64,000 bases of DNA, taken from NCBI GenBank assembly GCA_905188195.1, contig CAJJKY010000005.1, positions 62,001 to 126,000 on the forward strand, read 5' to 3'. Below the pieces are notes generated by a model. The model had not been told where the DNA came from, did no database searches, and saw only the letters and a list, made by a program, of their open reading frames with translations. The translations under genes were made by a program, and so were the position numbers. This DNA is from Streptococcus parasanguinis. GTDB taxonomy: Bacteria; Bacillota; Bacilli; Lactobacillales; Streptococcaceae. Of this stretch, positions 50,976-59,612 are shown one piece after another (the first letter of the stretch is position 1; each line of letters begins with the position of its first letter).

Positions 50976-51200
50976 GCTTGAAATTCTCCAACAAGTTACA
51001 AAACCTCGGTCCATTTAGATACTAGCTCTATGGACCATCATCAAAAATCTTAGCCACATAGATACAAACAAATTGCTTGGGTTGTTTGCATCCATGAGAT
51101 CATGTCTACAAACACTATCTAAAGTAGCTAAAGTAAAATTTTTGAGTTGAAATGGCTTGTTGCTTCATGTTTATTTTCTGCTTTCTTTATTTATGGGTAA
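50976..51200 (-). ncRNA. Structured 5' leader of the trpXYZ-like operon
   Basis: Between promoter and terminator lie further hairpins: GGTCCAT/ATGGACC (51009-51036) and GATGCAAACAA/TTGTTTGTATC (51061-51092). Two short frames with Trp codons occur on the minus strand (MISWMQTTQAICLYLCG from about 51098, and one starting MDANNPSNLF), but neither has a ribosome site. No T-box AGGGUGG motif is found. Confidence 0.6.
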
Positions 51201-51201
51201 T

Positions 51202-51230
51202 ATCTTACCTTAATTTTTTTTGGCTGTCAA
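51202..51230 (-). promoter_or_regulatory. trpXYZ-like operon promoter
   Basis: TTGACA (51230-51225) and TAAGAT (51207-51202), 17 bp apart on the minus strand, which gives a leader of about 280 nt. Confidence 0.7.
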
Positions 51231-51287
51231 GACTATTTCAGAAATTTTTGAAATTTTTTGAAAATTCAACTAGCCCTGACAAGAAAA

Positions 51288-51321
51288 AAACAGAGGCTGG
51301 AACACGTCCAGGCCTCTATTT
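51288..51321 (-). terminator. Terminator of the CNNM/CorC-type gene
   Basis: AGAGGC-TGG/CCA-GGCCTCT stem, T run on both strands, immediately after the stop codon. Confidence 0.85.
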
Positions 51322-51322
51322 T

Positions 51323-52672
51323 CTAATCTTCTTTTGATTTGGTTTCTTCATCTTCTTCGACGATTTCAGAAATTTCAACTTTCACCTTGGTCACACGACC
51401 ATTTTTTACTTTGTCGTTTGTCAAAATGAGGTGTTTCTTTTGACTATCGACTTCACAGCTGAGTCGCTCTTTCAAGGTTGGAATTCGCCCAACCTCTGTC
51501 AGATAATACCCTGCAATGGTATCCACATCATCACTTTGCAACTCAACATCAAAATATTCGTTAAAGTCATTTAGTGACATGGCTCCTTGTACGACATAGG
51601 TATTGTCCGCAATTTCAAAGACATCAATTTCTGCTTTGTCAGTCTCATCGTCAATTTCACCGACGATTTCTTCCAAAAGGTCTTCAAGAGTAACCAAACC
51701 AGACATCCCACCATATTCATCAAGCAGAATAGCCATTTGATTTTGGGTATTGCGCAATTCCTTCAAAAGATCATCCACAAAAATGGTCTCTGGAACAAAC
51801 AAAGGTTCTTGTAAAATCTTTCTTAAGACAATATTATCAAAGCCATTGATAAATCCTTCGTTCAAGAGACGTTTGGTATGGATGAGACCGATGACATTGT
51901 CCTTGTCATCATCATAGACAGGAATCCGTGAAAAGTTTTGCTTAAGGATACTTTCAATGATTTCTTTGGTATCATCATTGATATCAACCATGAAGGCATC
52001 TGTCCGTGGCACCATGACTTCACGCGCTACCATTTCATCTAATGAAAAGATCCCTTGGAGCATCTCAATCTCGTCCGCATCTAGTGTTGCTTCACTATTG
52101 GTCAGCATATACTCGATTTCATCCCGCGTCATCTTTTCATCCGGATCATCGAATTCCATTGGCGTGATACGGCTCAAAAGGTTGGTCGACGCTGAAAGCA
52201 ACCAAACAAAGGGGCTAACAATTTTTCCTAATAAAATGACAATCGGAGCTGTTCGAACAGCTAACTCATCTTTCAGGTTCATAGCGATTCGTTTCGGATA
52301 GAGTTCCCCAAATACGATCGAAATATAAGTCAAAAACGCTAGAGATAAAAAGCTTCCAGCTGCAATAGCCGTTTTAGTATTGCCCATCCATCCAGCAATA
52401 ACATGACCAAGGCTATCTGCAAGACTCGCCCCAGATAAGATGGTAATCAAGGTGATCCCCACCTGAATAGTGGATAAAAAATGGTTGGGCTGTTCCAAAA
52501 CGCTAAGAAGACGAATGTATTTTTTATCTCCTTCTTCAGCCTTTTGCTCTACACGAGAGCGATTCAACGATACCATTGACATTTCAGTCGCCGAGAAAAA
52601 GGCGTTCAATAATGTCAAAACAATCAATAAAATAACTTCCAGTAAAATTTCCTGACTGCCAGGGTCTTCCAT
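51323..52672 (-). CDS. CNNM/CorC-type transporter (DUF21-CBS-CorC_HlyC)
   Basis: From the ATG at 52672, preceded by TGGAGG, the 449 residues have a DUF21 membrane part (about 8-200, with NAFFSATEMSMVSLNRSRVEQ shortened here to FFSATEMSMVSLNRSR). A CBS pair lies at about 205-340 (VMVPRTDAFMVDIND) and a CorC_HlyC domain at about 350-430. This family, often labelled hemolysin, exports or senses Mg2+/Co2+ in characterised members. Monocistronic. Confidence 0.9.
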   Translation of the reverse strand: MEDPGSQEILLEVILLIVLTLLNAFFSATEMSMVSLNRSRVEQKAEEGDKKYIRLLSVLEQPNHFLSTIQVGITLITILSGASLADSLGHVIAGWMGNTKTAIAAGSFLSLAFLTYISIVFGELYPKRIAMNLKDELAVRTAPIVILLGKIVSPFVWLLSASTNLLSRITPMEFDDPDEKMTRDEIEYMLTNSEATLDADEIEMLQGIFSLDEMVAREVMVPRTDAFMVDINDDTKEIIESILKQNFSRIPVYDDDKDNVIGLIHTKRLLNEGFINGFDNIVLRKILQEPLFVPETIFVDDLLKELRNTQNQMAILLDEYGGMSGLVTLEDLLEEIVGEIDDETDKAEIDVFEIADNTYVVQGAMSLNDFNEYFDVELQSDDVDTIAGYYLTEVGRIPTLKERLSCEVDSQKKHLILTNDKVKNGRVTKVKVEISEIVEEDEETKSKED

Positions 52673-52762
52673 GGATAATTTCCTCCAGTATATAATATTG
52701 TATATTATACCACAAAATAGGAGAGCCTGCATTCTTCTATAAAATTTTCTTTTTTTACCATC

Positions 52763-52790
52763 AAAAAATCAGGAACAAGTCCTGATTTTA
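52763..52790 (-). terminator. Terminator of the Mga-like gene
   Basis: AAAATCAGG/CCTGATTTT stem with seven-base loop and T run, overlapping the stop region. Confidence 0.85.
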
Positions 52791-54269
52791 GTGTTCTGCA
52801 CTGGTAAAATCATAAAAGAAGGCATTGAGTTTTTCAACCAGCTCAAGCGATGAGAGACTACTTGTACAAATAAATGGTTTTTTCTTTAATTCAGGCATCA
52901 TAAAGTTGGCCACCACTACGTCAGCATCAGAAGCTTCGATATCATCCACTGTCAGATTGTACTTGATCATCTGCGTAAATTCAAAGTTATCCGTGCAGTA
53001 GAAATCTAGAAAATCAATCATAGATTTGGCGTGGTGATCGTCAAAACGACTGATAATCAAGACCTTAATGGACTTCCGACGGCGCAATAACTGCGGTAAG
53101 AGACGCTCCCAGTGAGTATAGACCGTATAGATCATATGCTTGATGATCTCATCATTCAGATCATGCTTCATGGTCTTCATATAAGTGATGATATGCTCCT
53201 TCAAATCATCATAAAAGGCAGGGAAGATGCTCATAAAATCTTCGTTGGTATTGGTCTTGGTATCAAATAAAAGGAACTCAGAGAATAATTCCTTCCGGCC
53301 GAGATGAGACGTGTTATGAACATGCATTAACATCTCATCAAGATTTTCAATTTCTAGTTCATAGGTATAGCATAGATCCTTGAACATATCTTTGATGAGT
53401 TTGGTCGACTCTTTGGCATAAGGATCTGTTTCTGCAGCTTCGATCAAGCTTTCTGGGCTGAAATAGAAATTCTCTTGAATGAAGATGATGAAGAATTGCT
53501 CCAACACTTTTTCATTTAACTCGACACCCAACTGCAAACTAAAGTAGCGCAACATCTCCTCAACATTGGTCACCCCTTGATACTGATCTTTATAGGCTTC
53601 AAAGGTCGTTGGCATATCGATAAAGTAACCTTGTTTAATCCGTGACAAGTAGACTGTCAAGAGAACTTTATAAGACTTGATGACAGAGAAGGTCAATGGA
53701 TAGCCATAGAGCTTGAAGAAGAAGGTGATCAAATCGGTCACGGCCTCTTCCTTAAATTCTGGGAAAGGCCACTCCATGTAGTAATAACGTTCCGCAAAAT
53801 ACTGGGCATAGAAGAAACGAACATCCACTTCATCCCCGACAAGATTCAAGGGTTTCAAATCAATCTTTACATTGTATTTGGTTTGAAGCTTCTGATTGAT
53901 CGTCCGAATCAAGCGGTAGAAAGATTGGTAACTCAGATCAAACTTTCTGCAAATATATTCATTGGAAACATCCTTGTGGAAGAAGAGATATTCAATCAAG
54001 GCGAAGGCTTGTGATTCTTTAAAAAAGTGATGGTAAATCACCTCAAGACCAACCGAATCCTCATAACTGATCTTGATCCCATTGGTAGAGGATTCAATTA
54101 AAAAGTCATCAAATGTACTACGAAGATTAGACAAATCTTCTTTTAACGAACGTTCTGTACAATCCAAACGCTTGGCCAACTCTTTTAAGTGGAACCATCT
54201 TTTTTCCTTAATCAAGATTTCCAATAATTGCAATTGGCGTCTTTGTTTTTTCGATAAGAGCAGTCTCAT
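52788..54269 (-). CDS. Mga/MgrA-like transcriptional regulator
   Basis: The 493 residues begin MRLLLSKKQRRQLQLLEILI and follow pneumococcal MgrA (497 residues) by memory. There are two N-terminal helix-turn-helix regions (about 10-60, HLKELAKRLDCTERSLKEDL, and 85-130), then PRD-like helical domains with FYAQYFAERYYYMEWPFPEF. The C-terminal EIIB-like fold contains VLIISRFDDHHAKSMIDFLD. Such regulators control surface and virulence genes and may respond to PTS phosphorylation. No target is evident nearby. Confidence 0.88.
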   Translation of the reverse strand: MRLLLSKKQRRQLQLLEILIKEKRWFHLKELAKRLDCTERSLKEDLSNLRSTFDDFLIESSTNGIKISYEDSVGLEVIYHHFFKESQAFALIEYLFFHKDVSNEYICRKFDLSYQSFYRLIRTINQKLQTKYNVKIDLKPLNLVGDEVDVRFFYAQYFAERYYYMEWPFPEFKEEAVTDLITFFFKLYGYPLTFSVIKSYKVLLTVYLSRIKQGYFIDMPTTFEAYKDQYQGVTNVEEMLRYFSLQLGVELNEKVLEQFFIIFIQENFYFSPESLIEAAETDPYAKESTKLIKDMFKDLCYTYELEIENLDEMLMHVHNTSHLGRKELFSEFLLFDTKTNTNEDFMSIFPAFYDDLKEHIITYMKTMKHDLNDEIIKHMIYTVYTHWERLLPQLLRRRKSIKVLIISRFDDHHAKSMIDFLDFYCTDNFEFTQMIKYNLTVDDIEASDADVVVANFMMPELKKKPFICTSSLSSLELVEKLNAFFYDFTSAEH

Positions 54270-54370
54270 CTTTTCCTACCTTTTCATATTTTCTTTCAAA
54301 ATCACTTATATTTTAACACATTTCATAGCACTTGTTGACTTTTTTCCAGCATTTTTTCAAAAAACTGTAC

Positions 54371-54407
54371 AAAAAAGACTCCAAGGCCCATATAGGCGCT
54401 AGAGTCT
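54371..54407 (-). terminator. Terminator of the AI-2E family gene
   Basis: AGACTC..GCC/GGC..GAGTCT stem followed by TTTTTTG on the minus strand. Confidence 0.8.
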
Positions 54408-55533
54408 ATGATTTATTAATGATACCAAATTCTTCTTTTTTCTTCTGCTCCTTAGCAGCACGGTGGTTATCATAAAGATTTACCAAGAATTTTACAATTT
54501 CTTTTCCAATCGAATAGACTGGAATCGCAACGACCATCCCGATAATGCCGTAAATATTACTTGAGAGCAATAAGAGAACCATAATGGTAATCGGGTGAAC
54601 CTTCATCACGCCTCCAACAATACGCGGATAAAGAATATTCCCATCGATCTGCTGGATGATCAACATGTAAATGACTGCTTTGATCATCATATCCATATCG
54701 GTAAAAGCATAGGTAATAATCATCGGAATCAAGCCGATGGTTGGTCCTACATATGGAATGAGATTGGCCAATCCAGAAAAAATGGCAAAGACTAAAGCGT
54801 ACTTCAATCCAATAAAACTATAGCCAATGTAGGCTAGGGTTCCAATGATAAAGGCATCGATCGAAATCCCACTAATATAGCGAGAGACCGTTTCATTCAA
54901 ACTAATCAAGAGGCTTGAAATGTGGAGTTTGTCATTGCGTAAAATGGTCCGCTCCAACATCGGTAATAACTTCTTCCCATCGACCAAGAAATAAACCAAG
55001 AAGACAGGGGTCATGATCAAGATAAAGACCGTATTGACAATGGTGTTAACCACACTGCCTAAACTGTTGGTCACACTATTCAAGAGATTTTGTAGGATAT
55101 CCATATAAGAGAGATTCAACTGCTGAATCGTCGACTGGATATTCACATTCTGGAACAAAGGATTGGTTGAGAGTTTTCGAACCAAACTTTGAACTTCCCA
55201 GTAAAGTCCTTGAGTTGAATTGATCAAGCTGGTTAACTGATTGATTAAGATAGGGAGCAGATAAAAGATCCCTAAGCCAATGATCCCAAACAAGAGTACT
55301 AAGGTGATCAAAATCCCAAACACACGCTTGATTTTTAAATGTTTTTCCAACAATTCAACAATCGGATTGGTAATGTAATATAAAAAACCTGCAATTAAAA
55401 ATGGTAAGAGGATGGTATTCAGAACAGATACAAATGGAGAAATCAAAGTCCCCATTGATTTCCAAATATAGAAAATCACCGTCAATAATAAGATCTCACA
55501 TGTCCAGAATAACAATTTACTATTTCGAAACAT
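54406..55533 (-). CDS. AI-2E family transporter (PerM/YueF-like)
   Basis: The 375-residue membrane protein has about eight helices. Motifs are ISGISIDAFIIGTLAYIGYS, LIPYVGPTIGLIPMI and DGNILYPRIVGGVMKVHPIT, all typical of the AI-2E exporter superfamily. The family name does not prove AI-2 transport, since characterised members include Na+/H+ antiporters. AGGAGGTAAGG lies before the ATG. Divergent from the 55608 ABC gene. Confidence 0.9.
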   Translation of the reverse strand: MFRNSKLLFWTCEILLLTVIFYIWKSMGTLISPFVSVLNTILLPFLIAGFLYYITNPIVELLEKHLKIKRVFGILITLVLLFGIIGLGIFYLLPILINQLTSLINSTQGLYWEVQSLVRKLSTNPLFQNVNIQSTIQQLNLSYMDILQNLLNSVTNSLGSVVNTIVNTVFILIMTPVFLVYFLVDGKKLLPMLERTILRNDKLHISSLLISLNETVSRYISGISIDAFIIGTLAYIGYSFIGLKYALVFAIFSGLANLIPYVGPTIGLIPMIITYAFTDMDMMIKAVIYMLIIQQIDGNILYPRIVGGVMKVHPITIMVLLLLSSNIYGIIGMVVAIPVYSIGKEIVKFLVNLYDNHRAAKEQKKKEEFGIINKS

Positions 55534-55607
55534 TCCTTACCTCCTGTTTTCTATTCTACCATATTTTATGATAGAATAAAGGAGATTTTAATCAAAAGGA
55601 TGAAGTT

Positions 55608-56399
55608 ATGAATAATTTGATTGAACTACAAGACGTCAATTTGATCCGCAATGGAAAAGCCCTTTTAAAAGAGATTAACTGGCAAGTAAAAGAAAATGAA
55701 TGCTGGGCCATTTTAGGCCTCAATGGGGCAGGAAAATCGACCCTCCTCAAACTGCTCATGTCTGAATATTGGGCTAGTTCCGGCCAAGTAACGGTCCTTG
55801 GAACCCGCTTTGGAGAAGGGGGCATCCCTGAGTTGCGGAAGCGTATTGGGATCGTTAGCTCCTTTATTTCAGAAAGACTGCCAGAGCATTTTTTGACAGA
55901 ACAAATTGTCCTAACTGGTCAATACAAGAGTAGTATTTTATATGCTGCATACGGGGAGGAAGAACTAAACTGGGCACGGGATATGCTAACTTCGATTGGA
56001 GCTAGCGCTTTGATCGGTCGCAAATACCGTGAGCTCTCCCAGGGAGAAAAGCAGACCGTTCTCATTGCACGAAGCCTCATGGACCAGCCAGATCTGATCA
56101 TTTTTGACGAAGCTTCTAGTGGATTGGATCTCTTTGCCAGAGAAAAGCTCCTCCGCCAGATCCATCATATCAAACAACTGGATCACGCGCCAACCATGAT
56201 CTACGTCACCCACCATGCCGAGGAAATTACAAAAGACATGACCCATGTCCTCTTACTCAAACATGGCCAAGTGGTTGAGCAAGGACCAAAGGAAAAGATC
56301 CTAACTCCCCATGTCCTTAGCCAATTTTATGAAGCACCAGTATCCCTTATCGATCTTGGTGACGAGCGACTCTTTGTCAAACCAGAAATCGCACACTGA
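55608..56399 (+). CDS. Stand-alone ABC transporter ATP-binding protein (YlmA-like)
   Basis: The 263 residues have Walker A GLNGAGKST, signature LSQGEKQTV and Walker B LIIFDEASSGLDLFA, starting MNNLIELQDVNLIRNGKALL. It resembles YlmA/ModF-type ATPases encoded without a permease. No membrane partner lies next to it, so its role is open. Convergent with the antiporter gene. Confidence 0.88.
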   Translation: MNNLIELQDVNLIRNGKALLKEINWQVKENECWAILGLNGAGKSTLLKLLMSEYWASSGQVTVLGTRFGEGGIPELRKRIGIVSSFISERLPEHFLTEQIVLTGQYKSSILYAAYGEEELNWARDMLTSIGASALIGRKYRELSQGEKQTVLIARSLMDQPDLIIFDEASSGLDLFAREKLLRQIHHIKQLDHAPTMIYVTHHAEEITKDMTHVLLLKHGQVVEQGPKEKILTPHVLSQFYEAPVSLIDLGDERLFVKPEIAH

Positions 56400-56419
56400 A
56401 AAGAAAGTGAATAAAGTAA

Positions 56420-56446
56420 AAGTGCTAAGATTTTATCTTAGCACTT
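56420..56446. repeat. Hairpin duplicate (AGTGCTAAGA), left copy
   Basis: AGTGCTAAGAT/ATCTTAGCACT stem about 20 bp past the ABC ATPase stop, without a good T run. Nearly the same hairpin recurs at 56701-56732 on the other side of a family A repeat. The AT-rich stretch between (56447-56539) shows no feature. Confidence 0.7.
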
Positions 56447-56539
56447 CGAGAGTATAGACAAACAGTTCTTCTTTACAAATCTAATAAATTCTATAAAAAT
56501 AAAAAAATTTATTCGTTAGAATTATTCAATCGTCTACTG

Positions 56540-56674
56540 AAACTTTCCGCCGTGAGAAAAGTGCCTGAAACTTAATAGTTTCAGGCACTTGGAATTATTG
56601 AGACCTTAGGCTCAATAATTAGTCATGGAACTTCGTAGAAGTTCGCTGACGTCCGTACTCACTTAAGGAAAGTT
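56540..56674 (+). repeat. Family A repeat, copy 3
   Basis: About 135 bp with ends ACTTTCCgccGTGAG and the inverse of ACTTTCCttaagTGAG. Hairpins GTGCCTGAAAC/GTTTCAGGCAC and AATTATTGAG/CTCAATAATT are perfect here. Confidence 0.87.
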
Positions 56675-56700
56675 TTTAAGATAACTTTGTCCTCAATCTG

Positions 56701-56732
56701 AAAAGTGCTAAGATATCCATCTTAGCACTTTT
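56701..56732. terminator. Bidirectional terminator, right copy of the duplicated hairpin
   Basis: Perfect 14 bp stem AAAAGTGCTAAGAT/ATCTTAGCACTTTT with atcc loop between convergent genes. Confidence 0.85.
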
Positions 56733-56741
56733 ACTCTTATC

Positions 56742-58796
56742 TCAACGATTCCGTGCATACTCGATCAAATCGTATGGAAGCGTATTGGCACTTTCTCTTA
56801 GGGAATAGCTTTCTAATTCATTGACATTTTGTCGCATACGGCGCGCTTGCTTGGCGGTAATCAGGTGTTGCGCTTCATATTCAAAAATAATCTTACGCTC
56901 CAAATAATAGCCTCTCAACATTTCATCGATATTATTTGGTTTCACGCGATTAATAACCCGCTCCACAAAGGCCCCACTGGTAATAATAGCAGTTTCTCTC
57001 AGACGAGATTCTTGTAGGAAAGAGATCAAACTGCTCCGATAAACCCCCTTGAGGTCTTCCAAACTTTCGATGATGATTTCCGTATTGGCCAGATAAAGGG
57101 CCGCAATCTGGTCATAATCAATGGCCTCTAACTTGCTGTCCTCTCGAGTCCACCAGTTTCGCAAGCCAGACCCAAAAGTTAAGATCTCATGAACTAATAA
57201 ACGCAAGAGACGGAAAGACACCAAGAGGTAATAGGTTAAACGAGACGAAAGATTGCGATTGACACGTTGCTCCATATTGCGAAGATAGCGTTGGTAGACG
57301 CGGTAGCCCCGCTCTCGAATCTTCCCTTCTTCATAGGCTTGTTCCAAGCCGTCACTTTCAATACTCAAAATCAGGAGCTTCAACTGTTCCCAGTCCTTTT
57401 GAATGAGCTTGTTTTCTTGGCTTAGAATCAAATTTTCAATCCGACCATGGTAGTTATCAATCGCTGCATACAAGGGACCCTTGTGCTTACTATTCTTTAG
57501 GTCTGCTTCTAATTCCATGACGACATCATTTAAAATCGCGATCTGCATCAGGTAGTTATTAGTTTCTTCCTTATCTTCTGATAATTTTGGAAGTACCACT
57601 AAGCCAGCAATAAAGCTGACAAGGGTAACTCCTGCCACTAAAAAGAGTAGGACGGGGTATTCTTTTTCGATTTTGGTTGGAATCAAAAGGATCGTTGCAA
57701 TCGAAACCGTTCCCTTCACACCCGAAAAGGTCAGCAATAAGGCATCTTTTAGATAATTTCGAACCGACTTTTTGAGACGAAAGGTTCGAAACCAGTAAAA
57801 GAGATAAACCATGACAAAGCGAATCAAAAATAGCAAAGCTGTCAACACAAAGACCGAAAGAACCAAGAGAAGATTATTATAAATCGAGCTACTTAGGATG
57901 GGCTTAGAAATCATTTCCAATTCCATTCCCAAGATCACAAAGACCGATCCATTTAAGATAAAGTTGACCGTATTCCAGACAGTACGACTGACGGTATCTA
58001 CCCGTGCTTCTAAAAGGGTAATATGCTTAAAACGACTGGCCTTGAGGATCCCAGAGACAACCACCGCGATAATCCCGGATACATGGAGTTCCTCGGCTAA
58101 GAAAAAAGTCAACAGAGGAAGACTGAGTTCTAATATCAATTCACTGGCAATATCACTGGCACGAACACTCAAAAGTAACTTTTGCAACCATCGATTCACA
58201 AAGGCCGTCAAGATTCCTACCGCAAATCCTCCAATAATGGAGATCACTAAGGAAACGCCTGCTTCTCCTAGGGAGAAACTTCCGGTTGCAAGGGCCGTCA
58301 AGGCCACTCGAAAGGCAACCAAGCCAGAGGCGTCATTTAGTAAGCCTTCCCCTTTTAAGATATTCGAAACCCGCTTTGGAAAGGTAAAGCGCTCAGACAG
58401 AGAAGCAAAGGCTACTAAATCTGTCGGCCCTAAGGCCGCACCCACTGCCATACAGGCTGCTAAAGGAAGGGGCAGCCATAAGGAATGGGCAGCCCAACCC
58501 AAACTAATGGTTGAGATAAAAATCACTGGGAAAATCAAATAGAGAATGATGCGCCAGTGCTTTAAGACGGAAGTGATATCTGCTTCTTCTGCCTCCCGAA
58601 ATAAAAGAGGACCAATGACCAAAGCCAGAAAGAGCTCTGTATCCAAATGAAAATTTTCTTCTGGAATAAAGAGGGCCCAACCAATGCCCAGTAAGATTTG
58701 GAGCAAGGGCAGAGGAAGACTCGGCACAAGCTTGTTGGTAGCATTTGAAGCGATCAAAATCATCGAAAAGATCACTGCATAAAGGAGTAATTCCAT
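56742..58796 (-). CDS. Na+/H+ antiporter, NhaP/CPA1 type
   Basis: From the ATG at 58796, preceded by GGGAGGAG, the 684 residues have about twelve helices in 1-400. Motifs are ALGPTDLVAFASLSERFTFP, GEGLLNDASGLVAFRVA and FSGVKGTVSIATILLIP, the CPA1 family core. A helical cytoplasmic tail of about 280 residues follows. It exchanges Na+ or other monovalent cations for H+. Downstream of the 84-residue gene in a multi-gene unit. Confidence 0.92.
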   Translation of the reverse strand: MELLLYAVIFSMILIASNATNKLVPSLPLPLLQILLGIGWALFIPEENFHLDTELFLALVIGPLLFREAEEADITSVLKHWRIILYLIFPVIFISTISLGWAAHSLWLPLPLAACMAVGAALGPTDLVAFASLSERFTFPKRVSNILKGEGLLNDASGLVAFRVALTALATGSFSLGEAGVSLVISIIGGFAVGILTAFVNRWLQKLLLSVRASDIASELILELSLPLLTFFLAEELHVSGIIAVVVSGILKASRFKHITLLEARVDTVSRTVWNTVNFILNGSVFVILGMELEMISKPILSSSIYNNLLLVLSVFVLTALLFLIRFVMVYLFYWFRTFRLKKSVRNYLKDALLLTFSGVKGTVSIATILLIPTKIEKEYPVLLFLVAGVTLVSFIAGLVVLPKLSEDKEETNNYLMQIAILNDVVMELEADLKNSKHKGPLYAAIDNYHGRIENLILSQENKLIQKDWEQLKLLILSIESDGLEQAYEEGKIRERGYRVYQRYLRNMEQRVNRNLSSRLTYYLLVSFRLLRLLVHEILTFGSGLRNWWTREDSKLEAIDYDQIAALYLANTEIIIESLEDLKGVYRSSLISFLQESRLRETAIITSGAFVERVINRVKPNNIDEMLRGYYLERKIIFEYEAQHLITAKQARRMRQNVNELESYSLRESANTLPYDLIEYARNR

Positions 58797-58807
58797 AGCA
58801 CTCCTCC

Positions 58808-59062
58808 CTAACGTTCTTGGCAACAGGTCTCAAATTGCTGTTTCAACTCCGCAATCTTTTGGTCAGTCTTAGTTACATCCTTGTGCTCAATCTTCTTTTG
58901 ACAGCGTTCCATCTCAAGCGAAACCAATTTCTTTTTTATTTTGAGCATCTTTTTGGTCATATGGGCTTCGTCAAAAAAACCTGTTTCTCGCTCGTGGATG
59001 GTTGATTCGACAAAATGATGTCTCATCCCTTCAATTTTGTTTTTTAAATATTCTTTATCCAT
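58808..59062 (-). CDS. Small charged coiled-coil protein, unrecognised
   Basis: The 84 residues are strongly charged and helical (KMLKIKKKLVSLEMERCQKK), with two C-terminal cysteines (ETCCQER) and a third at mid-length. No family is recognised. It overlaps the ytqB-like stop by 8 nt and ends 11 bp before the antiporter start, so it appears translated as part of the operon. Confidence 0.65.
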   Translation of the reverse strand: MDKEYLKNKIEGMRHHFVESTIHERETGFFDEAHMTKKMLKIKKKLVSLEMERCQKKIEHKDVTKTDQKIAELKQQFETCCQER

Positions 59063-59612
59063 GACGGTAGCTTTCTAATTTTTCGATCATGACCAAAAAC
59101 GGTGGCTGATTCACTTGATTCAGTGTCCGGTATATGGTCGCTGTATATTCTTTTTGTGGGAGCTGGCTGACAAAGTCCAGCACTGCATCACGCTCGATGT
59201 CTCCCCCTTCATGACCATAATAGATCATTATAGCCATTCGCCCACCTTTTTGTAGGCTAGCACAGATTTTTTCCATCGCTTCAATAGTAGTAGCCGGAAG
59301 AGTAATGACCGATTTATCCGCAGATGGCAGATAACCTAGATTAAAAATAGCTGCTTTGAGAGTCTCTACATATTGGTCCACATGCTGGTGGCCATCTAAA
59401 ATCAACTGAACATGCTGAAGCCCCAACTTTTCCAATCTTTCTTGGGTATTTACAAGGGCCTGCTCTTGGATATCAAAGGCATAGACCTGGCCTGCTAGTT
59501 TGGCTAAAAAAGCCGTATCATATCCATTTCCCATGGTGGCATCCACCACCACATCTTCTTTGGTGATGACTTCTGCTAAAAATTGATGGGCCATTTCAAG
59601 TGGTCGAAGCAT
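59055..59612 (-). CDS. ytqB: YtqB-like class I SAM-dependent methyltransferase
   Basis: The 185 residues from the ATG at 59612 (MLRPLEMAHQFLAEVITKED), with AAGGAGA upstream, show the SAM motif VVDATMGNGYDTAFLA and NLGYLPSADKSVIT, with the NLGYLP signature of the YtqB/rRNA-methylase-like family. The substrate is unproven; tRNA modification has been proposed for relatives. The start overlaps the radical-SAM gene's end by 17 bp. Confidence 0.88.
   Translation of the reverse strand: MLRPLEMAHQFLAEVITKEDVVVDATMGNGYDTAFLAKLAGQVYAFDIQEQALVNTQERLEKLGLQHVQLILDGHQHVDQYVETLKAAIFNLGYLPSADKSVITLPATTIEAMEKICASLQKGGRMAIMIYYGHEGGDIERDAVLDFVSQLPQKEYTATIYRTLNQVNQPPFLVMIEKLESYRHG

Noticed and set aside
51040..51100. 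Leader peptide with Trp codons in the trpX-like leader
   Set aside because: Two short frames exist, but neither has a ribosome site, so translation is not supported.
50943..51200. T-box riboswitch upstream of the trpX-like gene
   Set aside because: No AGGGUGG/ACCGCG core or specifier-loop landmarks were found; UGGACCG alone is too weak.
54406..55533. Quorum-sensing autoinducer-2 exporter
   Set aside because: Only the family name suggests it; members have other transport roles and no luxS-related gene is adjacent.
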